A DNA stretch of 64,000 nucleotides from Microbacterium ureisolvens (GCF_015278315.1 NZ_JADIJE010000002.1:372001-436000), one strand, 5' to 3'. Shown: positions 8,241 to 17,604, numbered from the stretch's first letter. Translations and numbers: made by a program. The notes: generated from the sequence alone by a model not told the origin.

Positions 8241-9542
8241 GTGAGCGCGACGAGCAGATCTCCCCGGCGTGGCCGCCGCACGGTGGCCCGCCACGGTGAG
8301 CTGTCGTCTCCGGGCCCCGCCTCGTTCCTGCTGAAGGTCGTCGCCGTCGTGGCCGCCGTCGTCTTCGTCTCGGGGGCCGGGGTCGCGGCGTACGCCGCAA
8401 TCGACCTCGGCACGAGCTTCGCCGTGGACGCCGTCGAGCTGGAGGGTCAGGAAGAGCTGCCCCCGCCGACGATGGGCGCCATCGAGGGCGAGGCGAACTT
8501 CTTCCTCGCTGGAACGGATGCCTGCGAGCCTGAGTACGCCCAGTTCTTCGGCAAGCGCTGCACCGGCGCCGACGCCGAGGCGGAGCTGAACGATGTCAAC
8601 CTGCTGGTGCACATCTCCGACAACCCGCGCCGCGTGACCGCGATCTCCTTCCCGCGCGACCTTCGGATCCCGATCCCCGCCTGCACGCGCGAGGACGGCT
8701 CCATGACGTCGCCGGTCTCGAAGGAGTCGATCAACGCGGCGTATTCGCTCGGCGGCCTGCCGTGCATCGTGAGCGCCGTGTCGGAGCTCTCAGGGCTCAA
8801 CATCCAGTACGCTGCGAAGATCACGTGGGGCGGGGTCATCGAGCTCACCGAGGCTGTCGGCGGTGTCGAGGTCTGCCTGGCCGCCGGCATCCGCGATCGC
8901 AACACCGGCATCGACTGGCCGGCCGGCACGCGCACGATCGCGGGGATCGAGGCGCTCCAGTTCCTGCGCACGCGCTACGGCGTGGGCGACGGCTCCGACC
9001 TCGGCCGTGTCTCGAACCAGCAGGTGTACATGTCGAGCCTCGTCCGCAAGATCATGAGCGAGGAAGTGCTCTCGAACGTCGGCACGCTGTACAAGCTCGC
9101 GACGACCGCCGTCGACAACATCACCCCGAGCCAATCCCTCACCAACCCGGTGCGGCTCGCCCAGCTGGCGCTGGCCGTCAAGGACGTGCCGCTCGACGAG
9201 ATCACCTTCGTGCAGTACCCGACCTTCACCGACCCGAGCGACCCGAACAAGGTCGTTCCCAACGAGGAAGCCGCTGCGGAGCTCTGGGCCGCGCTCGCCG
9301 CGAACCAGCCCCTCCAGCTCACCGGTGACGTGGCCGCGAACGACGGCGTCGTCCTCGCCGACCCCCCGCCCGCCGACGCAACCGCGCCGGAGGCCACCGA
9401 CTCCGCGCCGACTCCGGACGCCACCTCTACCTCGCCCGCCCCAGAACCCACGGAGGCGGCTGTGGCCCTTCCCTCGACGATCACCGGGTCCAACGCGTCT
9501 CAGACGACCTGCTCCAACGGAAACCTGCGGGGCCGCGGCTGA
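8241..9542 (+). CDS. LytR-CpsA-Psr (LCP) family cell-wall polymer ligase
   Basis: Membrane-anchored phosphotransferase that attaches teichoic-acid- or polysaccharide-type polymers to peptidoglycan. 433 residues from the GTG at 8241, which has GAGAGGA five bases upstream. One signal-anchor (residues ~32-55) precedes the LCP domain; the conserved block NDVNLLVHISDNPRRVTAIS then FPRD, the GGVEVCL segment and the FLRTRYGVGDGSDLGR pyrophosphate-binding region are visible. The C terminus is a Thr/Pro/Ala-rich tail ending in a Cys-containing ASQTTC motif shared with the next gene. It is a tandem paralog and overlaps it by TGATG. Confidence 0.93.
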   Translation: MSATSRSPRRGRRTVARHGELSSPGPASFLLKVVAVVAAVVFVSGAGVAAYAAIDLGTSFAVDAVELEGQEELPPPTMGAIEGEANFFLAGTDACEPEYAQFFGKRCTGADAEAELNDVNLLVHISDNPRRVTAISFPRDLRIPIPACTREDGSMTSPVSKESINAAYSLGGLPCIVSAVSELSGLNIQYAAKITWGGVIELTEAVGGVEVCLAAGIRDRNTGIDWPAGTRTIAGIEALQFLRTRYGVGDGSDLGRVSNQQVYMSSLVRKIMSEEVLSNVGTLYKLATTAVDNITPSQSLTNPVRLAQLALAVKDVPLDEITFVQYPTFTDPSDPNKVVPNEEAAAELWAALAANQPLQLTGDVAANDGVVLADPPPADATAPEATDSAPTPDATSTSPAPEPTEAAVALPSTITGSNASQTTCSNGNLRGRG

Positions 9543-10858
9543 TGGCGGCGCACAAGCGGCCCTCGGGAGAGGGCCGGATGCCCCTTGCGCGTCACGGCGT
9601 GCTGAAGTCGCGGCATCCGTTCGCCACCCTCTTCTCGATGTTCGGAGTCGTGCTCGCCGTCTTCGGCGTCAGCGCCGCAGGCATCGCCGCCTACAACGTG
9701 TGGGATGCGACGCAGGCGATCACCGCCAACGCCGTCGTGCTCGATCAGGACAAGCCGCTGCCGCCGTCGCTCGGCGCGATCGAGGGTGGCGTGAACATCC
9801 TGATGGTCGGCACCGACTCGTGCGAAGGGGCCAACGCCGCGCTCTCCGGAGCCTGCCAGGCCAAGAGCACCGAGGGGGAGCGCAACGACGTCACGATGCT
9901 CGTCCACATCTCGGACGAGCCGCGCCGTGTCACCGTGGTCTCCTTCCCGCGCGACATGCTCGTGCCGATCCCGTCGTGCCCGAAGGAGGACGGCACCGGC
10001 AGCTACTCCGCCATGTCGTCGCAGATGCTCAACGCGTCGTACGAGTACGGCGGGCTCGCGTGCACCGTGCTGACCGTGGAGTCCCTCATCGAGGACCAGA
10101 TCGACTTCGCCGCCGCGATCCGGTGGACAGGGGTCATCAACATGTCCGACGCGATCGGCGGCGTCGACGTGTGCGTCGCCGGTGACATCAGCGACTCGCA
10201 CACCGGTCTCGAGCTCACCGCCGGCACGCACACGCTGCAGGGCGTCCAGGCGCTGCAGTTCCTGCGCATCCGCCACGGGATCGGCGACGGCTCCGACCTC
10301 GGCCGCATCTCCAATCAGCAGCAGTTCATGTCGTCGATGGTGCGCAAGCTCCAGTCCGACGCCGTGCTCGCCAACCCGTCGACGCTGCTGAACCTCGCCA
10401 CCACGGCGATCAGCCAGGTGCAGCAGGGGCAGCTCACCCTCAGCTCGGGACTGACGAACCCGACGCTCATGGTGCAGATCGCCATGGCCGTGAGGGACGT
10501 TCCTTACGAGGACATCGTCTTCGTGCAGTACCCGACCAGGTATTCGGCCGGCGACGGCGCCAGCAGGGTGATGCCCGTGAAGGATGCCGCGACGGTGCTC
10601 TTCGACGCGCTCAAGGCCAATCAGCCGCTCACTCTGACCGGCGAGGCCAGCCAGGGCTACGGCGTAGAGGTGACCGGCGAGGCCGCCAAGCCCGAGACCG
10701 CGCCGACAACGGCTGCGACCCCCGTGCCGGAACAGACGGCGACCGCCGAGACGCCCGCGCCGGTCGACACGCCGGCCGCGGAGACGCGCGTCGAGCTGCC
10801 GTCCGACATCGCCGGCCAGACCGCAGCCCAGACCACCTGCACCCGCCCGGAGGAGTAG
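9542..10858 (+). CDS. LytR-CpsA-Psr (LCP) family cell-wall polymer ligase, tandem paralog
   Basis: 438 residues with the same architecture as its neighbour: signal-anchor near residues 28-50, LCP core with NDVTMLVHISDEPRRVTVVS then FPRD, GGVDVCVAG and FLRIRHGIGDGSDLGR, then a Thr/Pro/Ala tail ending in AAQTTC. The ATG overlaps the previous stop, so both are made from one transcript. The two probably act on different acceptors or polymers, as is known for LCP paralogs in actinobacteria; that division of labour is inference. Confidence 0.93.
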   Translation: MAAHKRPSGEGRMPLARHGVLKSRHPFATLFSMFGVVLAVFGVSAAGIAAYNVWDATQAITANAVVLDQDKPLPPSLGAIEGGVNILMVGTDSCEGANAALSGACQAKSTEGERNDVTMLVHISDEPRRVTVVSFPRDMLVPIPSCPKEDGTGSYSAMSSQMLNASYEYGGLACTVLTVESLIEDQIDFAAAIRWTGVINMSDAIGGVDVCVAGDISDSHTGLELTAGTHTLQGVQALQFLRIRHGIGDGSDLGRISNQQQFMSSMVRKLQSDAVLANPSTLLNLATTAISQVQQGQLTLSSGLTNPTLMVQIAMAVRDVPYEDIVFVQYPTRYSAGDGASRVMPVKDAATVLFDALKANQPLTLTGEASQGYGVEVTGEAAKPETAPTTAATPVPEQTATAETPAPVDTPAAETRVELPSDIAGQTAAQTTCTRPEE

Positions 10859-10947
10859 CGGGCCGACCCCGGCGGATGTCTCGGTGGCCGGCTGTGCCCC
10901 ATCCACAGCGAGTCGCCCGACCGGCCGGTGCGGATGCTGGATCTGCG

Positions 10948-10953
10948 TATGAT
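10948..10953 (+). promoter_or_regulatory. Candidate -10 box of the GGDEF gene
   Basis: TATGAT lies about 75 bp before the ATG at 11026. It is the best -10 match in the gap after the LCP genes; no strong -35 was found. Confidence 0.35.
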
Positions 10954-11025
10954 CCTGTCGCGAGAGTGCCGCATTGCGATACGTTTCGGACGCAGACCGC
11001 GCGCCCGAGACGGGAGAGGAAGCCG

Positions 11026-12321
11026 ATGACCGGCCCGGATATCGACGCGCTTCCCGTGGGCGTGATCCGCGTCGGCGCCGACGAGCGCATCGTCGAGGCC
11101 AACGCGTGGTTCCGTCGGTGGGCGCGCGAGGAGATCGTGGGCTGCGCCCTCCGAGATGTGCTGGTTCCGGTCCCCGATTTCCTGGATGGCACGGGTGCCG
11201 TCTCGACCATGATGTCGCGTGTCGGAGATCCACAGCGGGCGGTGCTGGTCGCCCGCGCCGAAGACGGCGACGGCGCGGTTCTGACGGTGATGGATGCCTC
11301 CGACCGCTACGCCTCGGGCAACCGCCTGCGCCGGCTGCACAACCTGGCCGATCGCACTCAGATCCGGCTGCAGCTGATCATGGACGCCTCCATCGCCTTC
11401 GCGGCGGCGGCCGACGAGGAACGGCTCAGTGCGATCCTCGCCGCCACCGCGGCGCAGGCCTATCAGGCCGAGGAGTCGGTCGTCGTCCTCTTCGGTGAGG
11501 ACGGACTGCTTCATCGGACGGCGGGCACGAACCCGCTGCACGGGGTGTTTCCCGAGGTCGCGGTGTCGGCGAGGGCCCGCGAACTCGGCCATGTCGTAAA
11601 GGTGAGCGGCGAGGAAGAGGCGGAGGCGCTTTCACCAGACCTTGCGGGCGCGATGCGGCAGTCGGGGGTCGATGCGCTGATCGCCGCGCCGCTGCGCCTG
11701 GAAGGTGTCGCCCTGGGCATGTTCGCGTGCTTCTTCCGGCACCCCCGCGTCTTCGACGACGAGGCTACGCCGCTTGCCGAGGCCCTCGCCGGCCAGGCGG
11801 CGCAGAAGCTCGACGCGGTGCGGCTGCAGCGGCGCCTCGAGCATGCGGCGATGCACGACGAGACGACGAATCTTCCGAATCGCCGGGCCCTCGACGAGCT
11901 CGCGGCCCTCACCGATGTGTCGCACGCGTCGGTCATCTTCATCGACCTCGACGGGTTCAAGGCCGTGAACGACCGCCTGGGTCACGAGCTCGGCGACGAG
12001 GTGCTGCGCGAGGTGGCCCGCCGCCTGCAGGGGAGTGTCCGCGGCAGCGACGTCGTCGCCCGTTACGGCGGCGACGAGTTCGTCGTGATCTGCGATGCCG
12101 ATGCCGAGGGTGCGGCCGAGGTCGCCCAGCGGCTCCTGCGTGCGCTCGAGGGAGAGTACGGCTTCCTGACCGAGTCGCTGCCGATCGGCGCGAGCATCGG
12201 TGTCGCGAGCGCGGGTGCAGCTCGCAGCATCTTGAGCGTCGACCACCTCATCCGTCGCGCCGATCAGGCCATGTACGTGGCCAAGAGCCGCGGCGGGCAC
12301 CAGGTCGCCATCGCCGACTGA
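11026..12321 (+). CDS. PAS-GAF-GGDEF diguanylate cyclase
   Basis: Predicted soluble enzyme making cyclic di-GMP from two GTP. 431 residues: PAS-like sensor (about 1-100, PVGVIRVGADERIVEANAWF), GAF-like domain (about 120-265), GGDEF domain (about 275-430). The catalytic signature is intact (GGDEF at 348-352) and an RxxD inhibitory site (RGSD, 339-342) sits five residues before it, so product feedback inhibition is expected. The ATG at 11026 is preferred because GGGAGAGGA lies five bases upstream and the PAS domain starts at once. No EAL domain or c-di-GMP receptor is seen nearby. Confidence 0.93.
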   Translation: MTGPDIDALPVGVIRVGADERIVEANAWFRRWAREEIVGCALRDVLVPVPDFLDGTGAVSTMMSRVGDPQRAVLVARAEDGDGAVLTVMDASDRYASGNRLRRLHNLADRTQIRLQLIMDASIAFAAAADEERLSAILAATAAQAYQAEESVVVLFGEDGLLHRTAGTNPLHGVFPEVAVSARARELGHVVKVSGEEEAEALSPDLAGAMRQSGVDALIAAPLRLEGVALGMFACFFRHPRVFDDEATPLAEALAGQAAQKLDAVRLQRRLEHAAMHDETTNLPNRRALDELAALTDVSHASVIFIDLDGFKAVNDRLGHELGDEVLREVARRLQGSVRGSDVVARYGGDEFVVICDADAEGAAEVAQRLLRALEGEYGFLTESLPIGASIGVASAGAARSILSVDHLIRRADQAMYVAKSRGGHQVAIAD

Positions 12322-12407
12322 CCCGGCGTCTCTGCCCTCCCTGCATCGAGGTGGTCCGCCGGATCGACGTGCTTCGAGCCGGTGCAAGAAGCGGCGCCGG
12401 TCTCGGT

Positions 12408-12413
12408 TATGAT
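12408..12413 (+). promoter_or_regulatory. -10 box of tRNA-Ser(GCU)
   Basis: TATGAT lies 37 bp before the tRNA. Between the box and the tRNA is a small inverted repeat, GCATCCG at 12422-12428 with CGGATGC at 12441-12447, enclosing CCGTG/CACGG. Confidence 0.4.
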
Positions 12414-12449
12414 TGCTGGGTGCATCCGTGCCTTCACGGCCGGATGCCT

Positions 12450-12538
12450 GGAGACGTCGCATAGTCAGGCCTAGTGCACCACCCTGCTAAGGTGGAGTCC
12501 TCGCAAGGGGACCGAGGGTTCAAATCCCTCCGTCTCCG
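12450..12538 (+). tRNA. tRNA-Ser (anticodon GCU)
   Basis: The acceptor stem GGAGACG pairs with CGTCTCC at 12531-12537, with G as discriminator. The anticodon loop CTGCTAA gives GCT, reading AGC/AGU. A long variable arm and the T arm GAGGGTTCAAATCCCTC are present. CCA is not encoded. A truncated gene starts about 115 bp downstream, so the 3' end may be an old integration site. Confidence 0.97.
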
Positions 12539-12653
12539 CAATTTTCCTCTTGAGCCGACGTCGCTCGGACGGGTTTCTGGCGGTGTCGTTCCGCTCGCAT
12601 CGCTGTCGATCGTGGGTGCGCCTTGGTCGACGTTGCTTCGATCTGCCGTTGCT

Positions 12654-13049
12654 TCAGCCGGATGCTCGTCCAGCTTGGACTTTCTGCGCGAGGGCGATGC
12701 TCCCATGTATGCCGATGTCTCCGCCTTCCGCCCGGTTGAGCTCGGCGACGTACCCGACGGCGGGAGTGTCGACGAACGTCGACGACGCCCAGGTCACCGA
12801 CGGCGTGGTGGAGGCGAAGACGTACTTCGGCGTCGTGTTGATGAACGACGCGAACGGCTCGAAGTTCGAGGAGGGCCAGTAGTCGACCCAGTAGTCGAAG
12901 GTCCCTCGCCCCAGCAGCACCGCGGTCTGGCTGGCGATCACGTGGCCAAGGTGCTCGACCAGGCGATCGTCGGCGTGGAAAACCCAGTTACTGGGTTCCT
13001 CGGCGATTCCGTCCAGCGAGAGCAGCGAGTACAGCACGACCTTACGCAT
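12654..13049 (-). pseudogene. Truncated dihydrofolate-reductase-family (RibD C-terminal domain) protein
   Basis: The N-terminal two-thirds of a RibD-C/DHFR-like reductase: MRKVVLYSLLSLDGIAEEP at the start, the LLGRGTFDYW segment, and GDIGIHGSIALAQ, where family members normally continue with an AGLVDE-type helix and the final strands. Here the frame runs into unrelated sequence (KVQAGRASG) and stops after 131 residues, against about 180-200 for full-length relatives. No homologous continuation is seen in another frame before the tRNA, so the 3' end seems to have been lost rather than frameshifted. The in-frame ATG at 13076 is an alternative start. Confidence 0.65.
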
Positions 13050-13335
13050 CCGAGGCCCTTCCTGCTGATTCATCATGCCAACTGCTCCCCAGAGATGCCA
13101 CGCGGGGGCTCTTGCTCACCATCCCGCCACGCACTCTGCCCCCTCGCTCGCGGCAGGACGAGTTGCGAGCGGTATCGTCGCGAACATCCCACATGTCGGG
13201 GACCCCAAGTTGAATACGCTTTACCGCTCAGTCAGCGTCGAGCGGGCGATTCGGCGAGATCCAGCGGATTGGTCATGAAAGCCGAACATGGGTTCAAGCG
13301 ATGCCGGTTCGCAGGGTTCCTGAAGGAGGAGATCG

Positions 13336-13734
13336 ATGACCTGGGACTACCTCTTCGCACGTGAAATCCGCGACGGCAAGGAACGGTGGTCAATCCGCGA
13401 GGTTCACATCGATGACGATGGCAGCATCTCGTGGATCGCGGAAGCTTGTGACCCTGGCGGCGATACCGCGCAGGAACTCGCCACTGATCTGTCCCGCATG
13501 CTCCTCGCGATCGAAAAGCCAATCCTGGATCTGGCGCAGGACGAGCCCAAGATTGTGGCGATGCCAGACGGAGGAGCCCCAGCCCATGCTGTGCTCGAGA
13601 ACATCTCGCGCATCACGGTGGTGACCTCCAAGGGCAAAGCATTCGAGAAGTACAACCTGTTCTCTGACGGCGTCGAGCTGCACCTTCAAGATGAGGGGCG
13701 AACGCTGAAGGTTTTCCCCCGCCGGGAACCATAA
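13336..13734 (+). CDS. Hypothetical protein
   Basis: 132 residues, soluble, mixed charge (MTWDYLFAREIRDGKERWSI at the start). I do not recognise a family. The start is well supported: AAGGAGGAG lies five bases before the ATG, one of the strongest ribosome-binding sites in the window. Base composition looks lower in GC than the flanking core genes. It stands alone between the truncated reductase and a lipoprotein gene. Confidence 0.72.
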   Translation: MTWDYLFAREIRDGKERWSIREVHIDDDGSISWIAEACDPGGDTAQELATDLSRMLLAIEKPILDLAQDEPKIVAMPDGGAPAHAVLENISRITVVTSKGKAFEKYNLFSDGVELHLQDEGRTLKVFPRREP

Positions 13735-13910
13735 GCGAGAGCCCGGCGATCGCATTTCCACGAAGGGCCGTAGCGGCCGGCGAGTCAGCGCGGCACCTTC
13801 CCGGCCCGCCCTCACCCACGTTCGCGTAGGCGCGGGCCTGACAGATCCATCTATGCTGCACGCTCACCGACCGGTTGGCGGACGGCATGGTGAAGAGCGT
13901 GGATTGGCTC

Positions 13911-13916
13911 TAGCCT
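13911..13916 (+). promoter_or_regulatory. Leaderless -10 box of the lipoprotein gene
   Basis: TAGCCT, then TCCGGC, then the ATG at 13923. Confidence 0.5.
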
Positions 13917-13922
13917 TCCGGC

Positions 13923-14510
13923 ATGAACCTCGCCATACGGCGGCGGGTGTTCCCTGTCGCCATCTTCATCGGTCTCGTGTGCGCCGGCTGTGCGGCGCAA
14001 ACCCCGGCCACCGAGCAGAACCCGCCAGCCTCCGGCTCCGATGATGCGACGCGCAACCCCTTGCCGGAGGGGGTGCGCGAGGGTGCCTCGCCCACTCGCA
14101 CCACGAGCAAGACCATGCCACCCGACTGGTGCGAGCCACGCGAGTTTCCCGAAGCGTCGCTGGACGGTGCGGCCGCTCCAGCGCCCGGCGAGCACCTGAC
14201 CTTGCCAGCAGACCCGTGCTTGACCGCAAAGAGCCTGCTCGGCTCGTACTCGTGGCTTGAGGACCAAGGCATCGACGCCGATCAGATCCAGGGTTTCCAA
14301 GCCGTCGCCGGCATCGAGCCGTGGACGGCGCCCCTTGCCGACGGCACTGGTCACTGCATCCTCCTCCGCGCAGATGACCATAACGGATGGGGAAAGATCG
14401 CCTGCGACACCCCCGGCGGGTCGGCTTCCGTGGAACGAACAGTCGACGGCGCGTCACTCCGCTTCAGTCTCGAGCGCGACGCGGTCGTCGTGTACACCCT
14501 GTCACCATGA
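13923..14510 (+). CDS. Putative lipoprotein of unknown function
   Basis: 195 residues. A basic N terminus (MNLAIRRRV), a short hydrophobic core (FPVAIFIGLV) and CAGC at residues 21-24 resemble a lipoprotein signal; the -3 Cys departs from the usual Leu/Val. A Ser/Thr/Pro-rich linker follows, then a small folded domain with three further cysteines. No family recognised. The leaderless -10 box decides the start. Probably membrane-anchored on the outer face. Confidence 0.72.
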   Translation: MNLAIRRRVFPVAIFIGLVCAGCAAQTPATEQNPPASGSDDATRNPLPEGVREGASPTRTTSKTMPPDWCEPREFPEASLDGAAAPAPGEHLTLPADPCLTAKSLLGSYSWLEDQGIDADQIQGFQAVAGIEPWTAPLADGTGHCILLRADDHNGWGKIACDTPGGSASVERTVDGASLRFSLERDAVVVYTLSP

Positions 14511-14828
14511 CCCGGCACCTGTTGCCGAGAGAGCCGACGAGATCGCGAACTCGTCGTTCGTGTGACGCCCCCAGGATCGTTCCGCCGCCTAAACGCGCGC
14601 TCACGGACCGGTTATCGTGTGGGTGGCCGCCGCAGATCCCAGTCCCCAGGTGATCAGCAACACGCCCAGCAGCACGAACACCATCGCGCGCAAGCCGATT
14701 CGCGTCAACGGGCCCGCTCGCCCACTGTGTCGGGAGAATCGACGATTGCTGCCAACGTGTCGCTCAAGTTGATCGAGAGTATGAAGGCAGTAGCCAAGGA
14801 CGATGCGGGTGTGACCACGCGCCGCGCG
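14511..14828. other. Gene-poor stretch with a possible membrane-segment remnant
   Basis: No gene is supported here. On the minus strand 14601-14684 encodes a short hydrophobic peptide starting MVFVLLGVLLITWGLG, with no ribosome-binding site and no recognisable continuation. It may be a remnant of a membrane protein gene. Confidence 0.3.
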
Positions 14829-15571
14829 TCAGTGCATGAGCGACGAAGGCTGCGGAGCCGAGGGTCGGGTGATGCCGCGCGTGATGCCGCGGACCACAAG
14901 CGACGCGAGCGCCGCGGCGGCTAGGAGCAGAACCTCTCCCGCGATGCTCACCGACATCGCGATCTGGAACTGCTCGAGCGTCTCGGCGCTCAGGTACAGG
15001 CGGGTCGACACCTGGATCATCGAGTTGCTGAGGAGCCAGCACAGCCACCAGACGATCTGCCACCCGGGTCGGGAGCGGCCGACCGCTCGCCAGAGATCGG
15101 AAATGTTCTGGTAGGGGAACCACGCGGAAATGATCGGCACGAACCACGCTCCAACGTGCCAGCCGGGCGAGCGCCGCGTCTGCCCCACGAATCGCTTGGC
15201 GGCCTGGTACAGAGCACCCAGGCCACGCCGGTCGCGACGATGGCAACGCTCGTCATAACGCTGACCACGGACATGAACTGGTCATAGACGTTGATCAAGT
15301 CAATGGCTCGGTCGTTGCCGTCGAGGTAGGCATTGATGGCGCCGATCCCAAAGGTCTCGATCCCGATCGTGAAGATCGCCGACACGGCGCACATCGCCAG
15401 CAGCACCTGGGTCGCCACCGCCAGTTTGGCGAGACGACCCGTCGGCGCAGGCACCGTATGGGACTGTTGACCGGGTGGCGTCCAACGTGCGCCATCCCAC
15501 CACCACGTCGCCGATGATCCGTCAGGCGCTGGGTACCACCCGGCAGATGAGGACGTCGATGTGCCGCTCAT
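14829..15571 (-). pseudogene. DUF2510-DUF4328 membrane protein, frameshifted
   Basis: The start (ATG 15571) encodes a DUF2510-type segment (GWYPAPDGSSATWWWDGARW), then two membrane segments. Near 15210 the frame changes: reading on gives a non-homologous tail ending at 15017, whereas the other frame restores the DUF4328 sequence (YQAAKRFVGQTRRSPGWHVG, then AWFVP) and runs to a stop at 14829 with further membrane segments. Adding one base at about 15210-15213 (for example TGG in place of TG) would rejoin them as one protein of about 247 residues. It is either a real pseudogene or a sequence error. Confidence 0.75.
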
Positions 15572-15759
15572 TGAAGGACCCCTCTGGCGCGCCGCGAGGC
15601 TGTGGGACATGCCGCGCCGAGCGCGAAATCGACTGCCAACTCTAGCGATCCACCGCGGTCCCGAAATGCCAGCTGCGGATAGTCGCCGCCGAGACAGCAC
15701 GGGTCGCCATGAGTGAACGCTGAGCGACCGCTCTGCGTGCGTGGCGCTGGAACTCGATT

Positions 15760-16257
15760 TCAGAAAAGTGCGCGCTCGTCGACGTCAACCCATAAGTAGA
15801 GACGGCTGTCGCTGTTCGCCGCGGTGGACGCGCAGAGATGAAGCCGGTAAAGCAGCTTGTGCGTGTCCGCGCGCGTCAGCCGCTCAGCCCGCACCTCATC
15901 GGTACGAGCCCAGCCGCGCGCAACCCGCGAAGCGCGCCAGCCCCGCACAGAAGCCAGCTGGTCACGAAGCGCCGTACTCAGCGGCAGCACGAAGCGCTGC
16001 CCACCGTGGAAGAGTGCTACGGGCTCAGGCTGCTCGGCCGCGACCTCGGCGTAGGGGCGTCCGGCGAGAAGCGCCTCCAGGGACCACAGCCCGACGGGAC
16101 CGGGATCGCACACGACCCCTTCCGGCGGGCCGGGATGAAGAAGGCCTGCAGCCACATCGTCGTCTGGCGCAACGAAGACGACTTGGCGCACGAGAAATCC
16201 CACGCGTGCATATTCGCACGTCGTTGGAATGGTCTTCGGTGATCGAAACCGCACCAC
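15760..16257 (-). CDS. Hypothetical protein
   Basis: Up to 165 residues; no family recognised. The C-terminal half has a plausible globular pattern and ends SRLYLWVDVDERALF. The start is uncertain: the ATG at 16257 has no clear ribosome-binding site, and an internal GTG (VGFLVRQVVFVAP) may be used. It lies in the accessory stretch with divergent single genes on either side. Confidence 0.5.
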   Translation of the reverse strand: MVRFRSPKTIPTTCEYARVGFLVRQVVFVAPDDDVAAGLLHPGPPEGVVCDPGPVGLWSLEALLAGRPYAEVAAEQPEPVALFHGGQRFVLPLSTALRDQLASVRGWRASRVARGWARTDEVRAERLTRADTHKLLYRLHLCASTAANSDSRLYLWVDVDERALF

Positions 16258-16382
16258 ACCGCGTGCGGACGAGGACCGGCCTGCGGGCGGTCGAGGAGCG
16301 ACTCACCCCATGAGGGATCCGCGCCCCATGCCGGTCCGTTCCTTCGAATTCGCGTACCCACCCGCTCGCGAGCACTGCGCAG

Positions 16383-16388
16383 TACTGT
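16383..16388 (+). promoter_or_regulatory. Leaderless -10 box of the DUF5995 gene
   Basis: TACTGT, then GGCGGC, then the ATG at 16395. Confidence 0.55.
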
Positions 16389-16394
16389 GGCGGC

Positions 16395-17114
16395 ATGACG
16401 ACGCCCACGAACGTCGACCGGTCCTCGCCTATCGGCAAAGTGGTTCTCGAACTTGACGGCGTGCGCGCTCCGCTGCCGCAAACGGACGGAATCCGCGACT
16501 TCGCGGACGTGTATCGCGATGCGACTGCTCTGGTCGGCCTGCGGGTGGCGGATGACACCTTCGCCGACCCTGACTTCATCGAGCATCTGGACGTCATGTT
16601 CGCCGACTTGTTCCTGGACGTGCCGCGAGATATTGCTGCGGGCCGCGACATCTCGAAGGCGTGGGCACCGCTCGTGGAGCGTCGCTCCAAGCGTCTCTTT
16701 CCCCTGCAGTTCGCACTTGCCGGGATGAACGCTCATATCAACCACGACCTCGCCGTCGCTGTCGTGCACACCTGTCGCAAGCTGAAGCGCTCGCCCGACT
16801 CAGGCAGCATCCACGCAGACTTCGTGAAGATCAACAAGGTGCTGGCCGAACGCGTACGACCCATCCGCCAGAAGTTCCTCGACGAGGATGTCGTGAAATA
16901 CGGCGCTCCCCTCTCGCCGCTTGCTGATCTGATGACCAACTTCTCCATGGAGAAGGCAAGGGATGCCGCGTGGGCGTCAACGCTCGCACTTTGGGCCGTG
17001 CGCGACATCCCCATCGTCAACGAACTCACCCAGGATTCCCTCTCCCGCACAGTCGGCCTCGTGAGCCGCCAGCTATTGACGCAATTCGACCTGCTCGACC
17101 AAATCGAAGCGTAG
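16395..17114 (+). CDS. DUF5995 family protein
   Basis: 239 residues, mostly helical, no signal peptide. The segment FALAGMNAHINHDLAVAVV, with closely spaced His/Asn residues, matches my recollection of DUF5995, whose biochemical function is unknown. The His-Asn-His-Asp cluster could bind metal, which is inference. Single gene with a leaderless promoter. Confidence 0.75.
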   Translation: MTTPTNVDRSSPIGKVVLELDGVRAPLPQTDGIRDFADVYRDATALVGLRVADDTFADPDFIEHLDVMFADLFLDVPRDIAAGRDISKAWAPLVERRSKRLFPLQFALAGMNAHINHDLAVAVVHTCRKLKRSPDSGSIHADFVKINKVLAERVRPIRQKFLDEDVVKYGAPLSPLADLMTNFSMEKARDAAWASTLALWAVRDIPIVNELTQDSLSRTVGLVSRQLLTQFDLLDQIEA

Positions 17115-17298
17115 CGCGCAGCCCCTCGGCTCCCGTCGAGGTTCGATCGATGGCGCGTGGAGGGCGACTTTCGCGCGGCAGGGTACCGATATGCGGGCTG
17201 GGCCACACCCCGGATCGCAAGAACCGGAAGATCGAGTCCTTTCGGCGCGTGGGGGTTCAAGGCGGAGCGGGGGAAGTCGGTTCGGACTTCAGGGACCG

Positions 17299-17604
17299 TC
17301 AAGAGAACACGGGAGAAAGGAACCGACGTTCGTAGCGACGGATGCACCCGGTCGTGCGCGCGAGCTCGAACGCCTCCTGACACTGGGGATCCGTCTTCGA
17401 GGCATTCCGGTAGACCTCGTACTCGGCCAGCGACGGAAACGTGAACAGCGCGAACGCCTCGTCGCTGTCGCCCTCGCTGGGCATGAAGTAGCCGTGGTGC
17501 TGGCCTCCGAGCTTGTTGACCAGTCGGATCCACGCGCGGCCGTATTCGGTGAAGTCGTCGAGCTTGTCGGGATCGATCTCGTAGCGCAGATGAACAGTGA
17601 TCAT
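17299..17604 (-). CDS. NIPSNAP family protein
   Basis: 101 residues, a single ferredoxin-like alpha/beta-barrel domain as in bacterial NIPSNAP proteins (VHLRYEIDPDKLDDFTEYGR near the start; the family Trp and Phe positions are seen). Function of bacterial members is not established; they resemble stress-responsive dimeric barrel proteins. GGAGG six bases before the ATG supports the start. It stands alone. Confidence 0.82.
   Translation of the reverse strand: MITVHLRYEIDPDKLDDFTEYGRAWIRLVNKLGGQHHGYFMPSEGDSDEAFALFTFPSLAEYEVYRNASKTDPQCQEAFELARTTGCIRRYERRFLSPVFS

Noticed and set aside
14601..14684. 28-codon hydrophobic ORF on the minus strand
   Set aside because: No ribosome-binding site or leaderless box, and no conserved context. 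Kept only as a possible remnant.
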